A DNA stretch of 64,000 bases from Vibrio ishigakensis. GTDB taxonomy: Bacteria; Pseudomonadota; Gammaproteobacteria; Enterobacterales; Vibrionaceae. The stretch covers positions 558,001-622,000 of the forward strand of contig NZ_AP024882.1 in assembly GCF_024347675.1 (NCBI RefSeq), in the 5' to 3' direction. Positions 34,332 to 42,545 of the stretch are shown here, one piece after another. Made by a program: the position numbers and the translations under genes. Below the pieces are notes generated by a model, which had not been told where the DNA came from, searched no databases, and saw nothing but the letters and a program-made list of their open reading frames with translations. Every line of letters begins with the position of its first letter. The stretch's first letter is position 1.

Positions 34332-35513
34332 TTAAATAAACTCCAACTCAGGGTTGTCATAGGCTAACTGACACACAGTTAGAATGTCGTCTATGTCTTG
34401 TTGATCCAAGTCGGCACAAAGTGAAAAACGAATGATGTTGCTGTTTTTGGTCGTCGCTGGTCGGCAAAAAACAGAGCCAAATATATTGTTATCTTCGAGA
34501 AAATCCCGCACACGCTCAGTATTCCTCTCATTGCCACATTCGAGCGCGACGATCTGTGATTGGCTACGAACCTTGAACCCAATACTCTTTAAACCCTTTC
34601 TAAGGGTTTGAGCATGACTAAACAATCGCTTTCGCTTGGTCTCGGCTAGCCGTATTTCTTCTAAAGTTGTATCCAGTCTGGCAATCTCGGAGGGAAGCAT
34701 CGCTGAGCTAAATATTGCGGGAAAAGAGACGAAAGGCAGAGTTTGCGATATTTTCTTTGAGCCAAGGATAGCCCCCGCTCTGTATGCAAAAGTCTTAGCA
34801 AGACTCACGGTAATAAAATCCACCTGATGACTCAACCCAAGCTGTTTAACCAGTCCGGCACCTTGCGGTCCATGAGTACCCAGCGAATGTGATTCATCGA
34901 CGACAAGGGCACACTCCGAGGTTTGTGCTATGTCGCAGATAGTTTCTAAAGGAGCAAGCGTACCTATAGTGCTGTAGACCGAGTCTACCAATATGATCCC
35001 TTTCCCATAGCGAGCGATCAGTTTGCGCAGATGATTGGTATTGTTGTGCATAAATGGATGTATATCGGCACCGGCTATTTTGGCTCCTTCCCATAGAGAC
35101 ATATGCGCGAAGAAGTCGATATAAACGGGAACCCCCTCTGCACAGATGGTTTGAAGCAAGCCTATGTTAGCGGCCCATCCTGATTGAGCCAGTAGGCAAC
35201 TCTCCATCCCCATGAACTGGGCAAGTTCGGTTTCAAATTCAGGTTTAACCAATTCATCCTGTTGAAAGATGGCCGACATAACGACGTTATCATCATTCGC
35301 GGAAATAGCTCTTTGGTGGGCTCTTTGAATCTGGATATTTTGAGACAGAGACAAATAGTCATTGCTCTGCAACACAATGGCATCAGTAGTCGGTATTTTC
35401 CCTTGAACAAGGTGTTTTTTGTTCAAGTTACTCTCAATCCTATCTTGGAGGAAAAAGTCCAAGCGGTCTTCGATGAATCGGGGAAGTGATTTTTTAGGTG
35501 TATTAGCGTTCAT
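34332..35513 (-). CDS. cqsA: CAI-1 autoinducer synthase
   Basis: The 393-residue PLP enzyme of the alpha-oxoamine synthase family makes the CAI-1 precursor from an acyl-CoA and S-adenosylmethionine (or aminobutyrate), as shown for V. cholerae CqsA. Match to that protein is strong throughout: VLQSNDYLSLS, SQSGW-like AQSGWAANIGLLQTIC, YIDFFAHMSLWEGA, HPFMHNN, VDESHSLGTHGP, and GSVFCRPAT. Asp206 should bind the PLP ring nitrogen and Lys240 (VSLAKTFAYRAG) should form the Schiff base. It converges on cqsS, as on V. cholerae chromosome II. Confidence 0.97.
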   Translation of the reverse strand: MNANTPKKSLPRFIEDRLDFFLQDRIESNLNKKHLVQGKIPTTDAIVLQSNDYLSLSQNIQIQRAHQRAISANDDNVVMSAIFQQDELVKPEFETELAQFMGMESCLLAQSGWAANIGLLQTICAEGVPVYIDFFAHMSLWEGAKIAGADIHPFMHNNTNHLRKLIARYGKGIILVDSVYSTIGTLAPLETICDIAQTSECALVVDESHSLGTHGPQGAGLVKQLGLSHQVDFITVSLAKTFAYRAGAILGSKKISQTLPFVSFPAIFSSAMLPSEIARLDTTLEEIRLAETKRKRLFSHAQTLRKGLKSIGFKVRSQSQIVALECGNERNTERVRDFLEDNNIFGSVFCRPATTKNSNIIRFSLCADLDQQDIDDILTVCQLAYDNPELEFI

Positions 35514-35712
35514 ACTCAGTTCTCTTTGTAATACTGAAAAAAACGCCAGCGCTGACTCTGTTTATCTTGCTGATTTTGTGCAGATAGTCACTAATAAATG
35601 TAGATTATTTAGAGTGTGCTTAGAAAAGTGTCCTCAGACAGGGGAAAGTGTTAGAACTCTCGAATGAGGAATTGATATTTTGGCTACCGAAGATTGTGTT
35701 CTATGACACGTA

Positions 35713-35745
35713 AAAAAAGAGCCGAGGCTATCAACCTCGGCTCTT
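35713..35745 (-). terminator. Terminator after astB
   Basis: GAGCCGAGG pairs with CCTCGGCTC; on the minus strand a run of seven T follows. The rest of the gap to cqsA (35514-35712) is AT-rich and holds the cqsA promoter. Confidence 0.85.
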
Positions 35746-35762
35746 CCTGTAATTGGCTTGGA

Positions 35763-37118
35763 TTAAGCGCCAGTCTGCTGGAAGTCGTACACAGAGCCTA
35801 GATTTAGGATCTGGGTTAGCTCGTCCAGAGCGGCTTGGCTTTCACGCACTAGGCTTGGGTCGATCAAATCTTTGGCGTGGATCTCATCACGGTAGTGACG
35901 GTCGACCCACAGGTTCAGCGTCTCGAATAGGCTGTCATTCATGAGAACAGATGGATTCATCGCTGCTCGCTCTTGCTCAGAAAGAACAACACGCAGGCGC
36001 AGACAAGCAGGGCCACCACCGTTTTGCATGCTCTGTTTCAAGTCAAAGCACAGCAGTTTGTCGACGCCTTTTTTGCTGGTAATAAGGCTCTGTAGGTAGT
36101 CGTTTACGCGACTGTTCTCTTCACACTCACGTGGCACCACAAGGGTGGTTTCACCTGATGGTAGGGTTAGAAGTTGGCTGTTGAACAGATAGCTAGCAAC
36201 AGCGTCTTGCACTGAAACCGATGCAGTTGGTACTTCGATGATCTTCATCTCTTTACCTAGCGCCTGGTTCAGATCTTGATATACCGATTCTTTGTTTAGG
36301 AATGCTTGTTCGTGGCAGAACAGCACATCACGGTTGCCTACAGCGATAACGTCGTTGTGGAATACACCCGCGTCAATCACATCTGGACATTGCTGAGCAT
36401 ACACAACCTTCTTATCAGCTAGGCCGTGGGTACGAGCGATAGCACTACTCGCTTCAAAGGTTTGGCGTGCAGGGAAGCGTTGTGGCTTAGGTGCATTATT
36501 ATCAAATGCGGTTTCACCATAAACAAAGAAGCCTACGCCGTGATCGCCGTACTCATTACAGAAACGGGTGTGGTTAGCCGCGCCTTCATCACCAAAGTAG
36601 CTGCTCATTGGTAGGGCCTTGTGGTGAGCAAAGTGTTTCTCATCAGCAAACATCGCCTTTAGGATGCGACCCGTTTGTTCATGTTCGATTGAGCGGTGGA
36701 ACTTGTTGACTAGGTTGGCAGGAGTGAAATGTAGGCGACCGTCCTCTGTATCCGCACTTGGGGATACGGTAGCAGCGTTTGCCGTCCACATGCTCGATGC
36801 TGAGCTACAAGCCGCTAAAAGCGCTGGAGAGTGCTCTGCTGCTTTCTTGAGTACGTTCGCATCATCACCACTGAAACCAAGCTCACGCAGTTTGCCAAGG
36901 TCTGGGCGAGATAGTGGTGCAATCACGCCTTGGGTCATACCAAGGTCGTGCAGTGATTTCATCTTCTTCAAACCTTCTTTCGCCGCAAGCTTAGGTTTTG
37001 AAGGTCGAGTCTTGTTGTTCAGCGAAGCTAGGTTACCGCCAGATAGGCCAGCGTAGTTATGGGTTGGGCCCACTAGGCCATCAAAATTCGCTTCTACGTG
37101 CGACTTAGTGTTGCTCAT
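35763..37118 (-). CDS. astB: N-succinylarginine dihydrolase
   Basis: The 451-residue enzyme performs the second step of the AST arginine-degradation pathway, turning N2-succinylarginine into succinylornithine with release of two ammonia and CO2. Family blocks are seen: [18 protein letters not shown] at the start, [15 protein letters not shown], [19 protein letters not shown] [11 protein letters not shown], and the catalytic Cys372 in [14 protein letters not shown]. It lies 31 bp after astA in the same direction, so they form an operon. AstC, AstD and AstE are not here. Confidence 0.96.
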   Translation of the reverse strand: MSNTKSHVEANFDGLVGPTHNYAGLSGGNLASLNNKTRPSKPKLAAKEGLKKMKSLHDLGMTQGVIAPLSRPDLGKLRELGFSGDDANVLKKAAEHSPALLAACSSASSMWTANAATVSPSADTEDGRLHFTPANLVNKFHRSIEHEQTGRILKAMFADEKHFAHHKALPMSSYFGDEGAANHTRFCNEYGDHGVGFFVYGETAFDNNAPKPQRFPARQTFEASSAIARTHGLADKKVVYAQQCPDVIDAGVFHNDVIAVGNRDVLFCHEQAFLNKESVYQDLNQALGKEMKIIEVPTASVSVQDAVASYLFNSQLLTLPSGETTLVVPRECEENSRVNDYLQSLITSKKGVDKLLCFDLKQSMQNGGGPACLRLRVVLSEQERAAMNPSVLMNDSLFETLNLWVDRHYRDEIHAKDLIDPSLVRESQAALDELTQILNLGSVYDFQQTGA

Positions 37119-37149
37119 TGTAACTCCTTAGACAGTTATTGGGTCACAC

Positions 37150-38190
37150 TTATTCAGCTTCGGCTGAAGAGTTAAACAGTGGTGCAATAGGGGCTAGGTC
37201 GCCCTCGGCTAGCTGAAGCACATCCGCAACCTTAGAGGTAATGTGTAGGTTGCCGTTGATGACTTCTGCTTCGCGAGTTGCGATAGCGCGGAATTCTTTC
37301 AACTTACCGTTACTTAGCATAAATGGGTTGCTAGTGTGCAGCTTGCGCTCATCATCGATCACAACGGTTAAGGTTTGCTGCTCACGTACCGCACGAATAT
37401 CGCCCACTTGCGCTTCTAGCATAGGGCCCGCATCGAAGATATCGACGTAGTGGTTAAAGCGAAAGCCTTCTGATTCGAGTAGCTTGCGAGCTGGTAGCGT
37501 GTGTGGGTGGGTGTGACCAATCACCTCTTGCGCAGATTCTGGCAACAGGTTGGTATAAATCGGGTTCTTTGGCATTAGCTCGGCGATGAACACCTTGTCG
37601 TGCATCGAAAGCTTGTCTGCGGTTGCAAAGTCTAGGTTAAAGAAGTGGCGACCTAGACCCTCCCAGAATGGTGAGTTGCCTTCTTCGTCACTAAAACCGC
37701 GCATCTCTGCGATAACTGTGGAGTCGAATCTCTGTTGGTTTTGACCCATAAACAGGAAACGGCTTTTCGAAAGCAGGTGACCGTTGAAGTTCTTGCGCGC
37801 CTCAGGAAGTAAGAACAGGGTGCACATCTCACTGCAACCTGTGTGGAAGTTGCTTAGGCTTAGGGTTTGTACCTTGCTGTACACATCAAGCTCACGAGAA
37901 GCGTGTACTGTGGTATCTAGGTGATAGCTGTAGAAAGGTTCACTCAGACCAACGCCTGCCGCGATTGCACAGGTACCAACAAGCTTGTTTTGCTCTAGGT
38001 CTTCGGCAACAAATAGATAGTAACCATCGTCTAGTGGCTCACCGTCGGCGAAGGCTGCACAGCCAGAGCTGATCATGTCTTCGATACGCTTTGGACAATC
38101 CTGCATCGAGGTAAAGCCCGTGCCGGTTTCTTTTGCCAGTGCCGCTAATCCTTCGCGGTCGTTCTCTGTGATAGGTCGTACTATCAGCAT
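37150..38190 (-). CDS. astA: Arginine N-succinyltransferase
   Basis: The 346-residue enzyme transfers a succinyl group from succinyl-CoA to arginine, the first AST step. It matches AstA in length and blocks: MLIVRPITENDREGLAALAKETGTGFTSM (in parts), YHLDTTVHASRELDVYSKVQTLSLSN (in parts), CTLFLLPEARKN, SRFLFMGQ, MRGFSDEEGNSPFWEGLGRHFF (in parts), and RKLLESEGF. It has the N-acetyltransferase-like fold of its family. It leads the astA-astB pair. Two ArgR-like half boxes, 21 bp apart, lie upstream. Confidence 0.96.
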   Translation of the reverse strand: MLIVRPITENDREGLAALAKETGTGFTSMQDCPKRIEDMISSGCAAFADGEPLDDGYYLFVAEDLEQNKLVGTCAIAAGVGLSEPFYSYHLDTTVHASRELDVYSKVQTLSLSNFHTGCSEMCTLFLLPEARKNFNGHLLSKSRFLFMGQNQQRFDSTVIAEMRGFSDEEGNSPFWEGLGRHFFNLDFATADKLSMHDKVFIAELMPKNPIYTNLLPESAQEVIGHTHPHTLPARKLLESEGFRFNHYVDIFDAGPMLEAQVGDIRAVREQQTLTVVIDDERKLHTSNPFMLSNGKLKEFRAIATREAEVINGNLHITSKVADVLQLAEGDLAPIAPLFNSSAEAE

Positions 38191-38292
38191 CGTCCCTAAA
38201 TCCTTTTTGAAAAATCCTTTTCTTCAAAATACAGACTTAGACTGGCCGATCAAGCGCTACAAAAGGTCATAAATGGAGGATTTGTGCACGTC

Positions 38293-38331
38293 CATCATCA
38301 TTTATGCAGTTATATAACTTAAGTATGCAGA
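38293..38331 (-). promoter_or_regulatory. Possible tandem ArgR boxes before astA
   Basis: On the minus strand the half-site CTGCATA occurs twice, with starts 21 bp apart. This is the spacing of two 18-bp ARG boxes with a 3-bp gap. The left half of each fits the ARG box (TNTGNAT); the right halves are poor. ArgR activates ast genes in E. coli, so this fits the pathway but remains a guess. Confidence 0.4.
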
Positions 38332-38480
38332 GATTTTCAAATTAACTGGTTGATGAGGGGAGCGGAGAGTGATTATTTATGGATTTGAAAAAATACGACA
38401 AAATTTGAGTGTGGATTTCAATATTTGTGATTGGATGCACTGTTTTAAAATCCAGTGTGCCATAGGTGAGGCTGATAAAT

Positions 38481-38503
38481 GACCGCCCAAGACTCGGGCG
38501 GTC
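38481..38503 (-). terminator. Hairpin after the ABC exporter
   Basis: GACCGCCC and GGGCGGTC form a strong stem; the T-run on the minus strand is short (ATTTATC). Confidence 0.55.
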
Positions 38504-38517
38504 AATGATTTAGAGGA

Positions 38518-40356
38518 CTAGTTTTCTACCTGTTCACCGATGAAACCACCGGTTTGGTGTGCCCAAAGTTGAGCGTAGATGCCCTTGTTATTGATCAGCT
38601 CCTGATGGGTGCCTTGTTCAACGATATGGCCCTTATCGAGCACTATCAATCTATCCATGGCAGCGATAGTCGATAAGCGGTGCGCGATAGCGATTACCGT
38701 CTTACCTTCCATCAATTGATTGAGCGATTCTTGGATGGCTGCCTCAACCTCTGAATCGAGTGCCGAGGTGGCTTCATCCAGTACCAGAATTGGCGCATCT
38801 TTCAGTAGCACACGTGAGATAGCGATACGCTGTCTCTGACCACCGGAGAGTTTCACCCCGCGCTCACCTACTTGAGCATCGTAGCCAACGTTACCGAACG
38901 GGTCGGTTAGGGTTTCGATAAACTCGTGGGCGTGTGCCTGAGTGGTGGCCGCAATTAACTCTTCCTCTGATGCGTCAGGATTGCCATACAGTATGTTGTC
39001 ACGGATAGAGCGGTGCAGTAGCGAGGTGTCCTGAGTCACCATACCTATCTTGCTACGTAGGGAATCCTGAGTGACATCTGAGATAGTCTGACCATCGATC
39101 TGGATCTTACCGCCTTCTACATCGTGGAAACGCAGCAGCAGGTTCACGAGTGTTGATTTACCCGCACCAGAACGTCCAACAAGACCTACCTTTTCACCTG
39201 GCTTAATATCTAAGCTTAGGTTGCTGATCACGCCCTTGTTTTCACCATAGTGGAAGCTAACATCATCAAACTTGATGCCACCTTTCTCTACCTTGATAGG
39301 CTCGGCGCCTTTTTTGTCTTGGATATCTACTGGCTTAGATAGGGTAGACATACCGTCCACTGTGGTACCTAGGTTCTCAAATAACGCACCTACTTCCCAC
39401 ATGATCCACATCGACATACCGTTTAAGCGAAGTGCCAAACTGATGGCAATGGCGATAGCACCAACGCTAACTGCGCTGTCCATCCACAGCACGATAGAGA
39501 TAGTAGCGATGGCGAACACCAACACATAGTTCACTATCTCTACGCTGACGTTAAAGCCAGTAACCAAGCGCATCTGGCGGTAAACCGTATCTAGAAAGCC
39601 CTCCATACCTTCTTCGGCATATTGGGTTTCACGCTTGCTGTGAGAGAACAGCTTAACGGTAGCGATATTGGTGTAGCTATCAACGATGCGGCCTGTCATT
39701 GTCGAACGTGCATCTGCTTGTTCCGAAGAAACCTTCTTCAGCTTAGGTACGAAGTAGATCTGAATGCCGATATAGGCAAGGAGCCAAACCAGCATAGGCA
39801 GCATCAAGCGATAATCCGCCTGTGCCAGCAGAACGATGATAGAAGTGAAGTAGACAGAGACATACACGAATACATCCAGCGTCTTCATCACTGTCTCACG
39901 TACCGATAGCGAGGTCTGCATTACCTTAGTCGCAATACGCCCTGCAAAGTCGTCTTGATAGAAAGAGAGGCTTTGTTTCAACAGGTAGCGGTGTGCTAGC
40001 CAGCGGATCGACATAGGGTAGTTGCCCAATAGCGTCTGGTGCTGAATAAGCGAGTGGGCCACTACCAACAAAGGCATAACGATAAGTAGCAAAACACCAT
40101 AAAAAATCAGGGTGCTTGAGTTGTCAGCCCAAAAGGTTTCAGGGTTGCTGCTTCCTAGCCAGTCGACTAGCTTACCCATCATGCCGAAAAGGGAGACCTC
40201 GACAATAGCCACGATTGTACTCAGCGCCGCCATAAGAAGCAGAGGCTTCTCGAATCCACGAGTGTAATAGCGGCAAAAGGCAAACATGCTGTTTGGTGGC
40301 TGTTCAGGATCTTGTTTGGGGAAGGCCTTAGTGAATCCTTCGAATATCTTATACAT
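38518..40356 (-). CDS. Type IV ABC exporter (fused permease-ATPase)
   Basis: The 612-residue half-transporter has six membrane helices in about residues 35-320 and an ATPase domain at 360-600. Walker A is GRSGAGKST (394-402), the Q-loop is MVTQDTSLL, the signature is LSGGQ (503-507), Walker B is ILVLDE (523-528), and the switch histidine is in AHRLS. It should export lipids or drugs as a homodimer, like MsbA/LmrA relatives; the actual substrate is unknown. It is a single gene with a hairpin after it. Confidence 0.93.
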   Translation of the reverse strand: MYKIFEGFTKAFPKQDPEQPPNSMFAFCRYYTRGFEKPLLLMAALSTIVAIVEVSLFGMMGKLVDWLGSSNPETFWADNSSTLIFYGVLLLIVMPLLVVAHSLIQHQTLLGNYPMSIRWLAHRYLLKQSLSFYQDDFAGRIATKVMQTSLSVRETVMKTLDVFVYVSVYFTSIIVLLAQADYRLMLPMLVWLLAYIGIQIYFVPKLKKVSSEQADARSTMTGRIVDSYTNIATVKLFSHSKRETQYAEEGMEGFLDTVYRQMRLVTGFNVSVEIVNYVLVFAIATISIVLWMDSAVSVGAIAIAISLALRLNGMSMWIMWEVGALFENLGTTVDGMSTLSKPVDIQDKKGAEPIKVEKGGIKFDDVSFHYGENKGVISNLSLDIKPGEKVGLVGRSGAGKSTLVNLLLRFHDVEGGKIQIDGQTISDVTQDSLRSKIGMVTQDTSLLHRSIRDNILYGNPDASEEELIAATTQAHAHEFIETLTDPFGNVGYDAQVGERGVKLSGGQRQRIAISRVLLKDAPILVLDEATSALDSEVEAAIQESLNQLMEGKTVIAIAHRLSTIAAMDRLIVLDKGHIVEQGTHQELINNKGIYAQLWAHQTGGFIGEQVEN

Positions 40357-40380
40357 ACTGCTTTCCTAAACGATGAAAAC

Positions 40381-40404
40381 GACTCATCCCCGCGAATGCG
40401 AGGA
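40381..40404. repeat. Short palindromic element
   Basis: CTCATCCCCGC and GCGAGGATGAAT form a small imperfect hairpin (TCATCC..GGATGA). It resembles the dispersed CCCGCGAA-GCGGG intergenic elements of many bacteria. Only one clear copy lies in this window. Confidence 0.4.
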
Positions 40405-40530
40405 TGAATCAAAAATAGCTTGAGATAAAAAATCGAGAAATCTCAATTAATTATATCCAAGGATAGTGAAAATGTAGGCACTCTTGAGCTAACAGCTCTA
40501 CATTTTTAAACTTAGGATATAGCAATGAAG

Positions 40531-42321
40531 CTAGAGTACGTTCATTGTAGTCTGATTTTTACCATTTCGTTTGCTCTGTTCGAGCGCTTGCTGAGATTGT
40601 TTCAGGGTTTCGTCCACATTTATCTGCACTAGGCTGACACCGGCACTGGCAGTGAAAGAGATATCCTTGTCTTCATAGATGAAAGAGACCGACTCGATGT
40701 TCTGGCGCAGTTTTTCTGCCAGCGTAAAGCCCTGCGAATGATCTTCTGCTCTAAACAGAATTGCGAATTCGTCATCGCCAATACGCGCACTGCTGACGCT
40801 ATCGGGGAAGTGCTCGTTGATAACGTCGGTCATCGCTAGAATCACTTGGTCCCCGCACAGATAGCCGTATTGGTAGTTAACCTGCTTTAGATCGTCTACA
40901 TCTAAGGTCATCAGGTATAGGTCTTTTGCTCGGATATGGTTTCCCACGTGTTGACGCAGCGTTAGTTGGTTATCGAGGTCAGTCATGCTGTCGTGCAGAT
41001 AGATCTTCTCGTTTAGTTCAAGATTCGATAATGAATTCTCGATATAAGTCTTAAGCAGATTGATAAGACTGGCGTAAGTAGCTAGCCAGCTCTCGGCGAA
41101 TATCACACCGAGCAAGCGACCACGGCCATACAGTGGAATACGGTAGTAGCGTTTGGAAAACTGCAGGCGCTTAGCAAGCACATCGTCTTTTGCGCTTTTG
41201 ATGAAACGGGTATGTTCACCAGAAATGGTGCGCGCATATTTCTCGTTCTTCATCACAAGCTGCTTCTTGCCGTGAAAATCTAAGGTATAGAAGTCACGAG
41301 TCTCGTTGTGGTAGAAGCACACCTGTACACGCTTAGAGGTTACAAAGCGACGGAAGATATGTAGCGTTTGATCCTTTGCTTTCTGCATGTTGGTGGCGCG
41401 GTTTAGGGTGTGAAGCTCCTTACGCAGGTTCAGCACTAGGTAGTTGAAGATAATCACCACCAGAATCAGGGTTGCTGAAACCAAGAAGATTAGGAAGTGC
41501 GAATAGGTGTAGGCGATAATATCAGAACGAAGCGCACCAGAAACAAACACCCAGTTAAGGTCGTTATAGGCGTTGTATTCAGCGATTTTGTATTGGTCTT
41601 CAAAGTAGTAGTTTACTCGACCAATCGGTTTATCTTGTTCAAGCTCTTTCTTTAGTGACTGATCAAAGATAACTGCTTTTTGTCCCACACGGTGTGGGTG
41701 AGGATGGAAGATGATCTGCCCATTGGTTTTGTCCATTACGAACACAAAGCCGAGATCTAGTGTGCGCAGGTCGATAAACAGCTGCGTCATATAGAGAAGG
41801 TCAAACTCGATATAGTAGCTAGGCCCTTTCGCCAGCTGCTCTTTGGTTAGGGCAAATACCCAGCGTCCCTCTATATTTCGATACATATTAGACAGCTGGT
41901 AGACGTGCTTACCTATGGTTACCGCTGACCAATTAAGGTTAGGTAGGGTGAAGCTTTGTACAGGCAAACCGTTATTTCTAGCTCTATGGGCCTGTTTTTC
42001 CGAGATGGCGGTAAGGGATTCGGTGTCGAAGCGAATGATATCGGCGAAGTTTTGGTTACTGCTTATCATCTGATAGGCAGTCTGGTTCGCGGCTACATCA
42101 CCGCCGTTTCGCCATGCGTTTTGAAGTAGTGTGAAATTGCCGACACTGTTTTTCATCTGCTCACGGGCGAGCTTAGTTGCGGTGCGCAGGTTCGCTTGAG
42201 CCTGAGCGTATATCGCTTCTTTATTGGTCTGGTATTGCTGAAAGCTCGCGTATCCCACGAGTAAGGCAAGGCCGATTACATAGGGTCGCAGTGAGCGAAT
42301 TAGTATTTTTGGTAAAGCCAT
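40531..42321 (-). CDS. Membrane GGDEF-domain protein with degenerate active motif
   Basis: The 596-residue protein has two membrane segments (about 12-30 and 278-300) with a dCache-like sensor between them (MDKTNGQIIFHPHP). A GAF-like linker region follows, then a GGDEF domain in the last 170 residues. The core is recognisable (LYLMTLDVDDLKQVNYQYGYLCGDQVI), but the active motif reads GDDEF at 515-519, with Asp in place of the second Gly. No RxxD inhibition site stands five residues upstream. It may be a weak cyclase or a c-di-GMP-independent sensor. No partner gene is adjacent. Confidence 0.88.
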   Translation of the reverse strand: MALPKILIRSLRPYVIGLALLVGYASFQQYQTNKEAIYAQAQANLRTATKLAREQMKNSVGNFTLLQNAWRNGGDVAANQTAYQMISSNQNFADIIRFDTESLTAISEKQAHRARNNGLPVQSFTLPNLNWSAVTIGKHVYQLSNMYRNIEGRWVFALTKEQLAKGPSYYIEFDLLYMTQLFIDLRTLDLGFVFVMDKTNGQIIFHPHPHRVGQKAVIFDQSLKKELEQDKPIGRVNYYFEDQYKIAEYNAYNDLNWVFVSGALRSDIIAYTYSHFLIFLVSATLILVVIIFNYLVLNLRKELHTLNRATNMQKAKDQTLHIFRRFVTSKRVQVCFYHNETRDFYTLDFHGKKQLVMKNEKYARTISGEHTRFIKSAKDDVLAKRLQFSKRYYRIPLYGRGRLLGVIFAESWLATYASLINLLKTYIENSLSNLELNEKIYLHDSMTDLDNQLTLRQHVGNHIRAKDLYLMTLDVDDLKQVNYQYGYLCGDQVILAMTDVINEHFPDSVSSARIGDDEFAILFRAEDHSQGFTLAEKLRQNIESVSFIYEDKDISFTASAGVSLVQINVDETLKQSQQALEQSKRNGKNQTTMNVL

Positions 42322-42496
42322 CTGATGTTGTAACTGATTTATACTTGTTTATTTTTGTTCATTTCATGAACATGTTTGGCGCAGATACTAAAGAAAATAT
42401 TTTTGTGATCAAGATCTCTTTGTAATTAATTGATTCCTTAATCATGTAGATGAATATATTTGTGCCCCACATATCAGGTTTACTTATTTTTAGACA

Positions 42497-42535
42497 TTAA
42501 AAAGCCCTTACTGAGAGGGTAAGGGCTCTTAAGCT
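42497..42535 (-). terminator. Terminator after glgX
   Basis: AGCCCTTAC and GTAAGGGCT form the stem; on the minus strand TTTTTAATG follows. Confidence 0.8.
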
Positions 42536-42545
42536 TTCAGAAGTC

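Larger units (their letters stand above)
38191..38517. other. astA upstream gap
   Basis: This 327-bp gap holds the astA promoter, the ArgR-like sites and, at the far end, the terminator of the ABC exporter. No small gene was supported. Confidence 0.6.
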
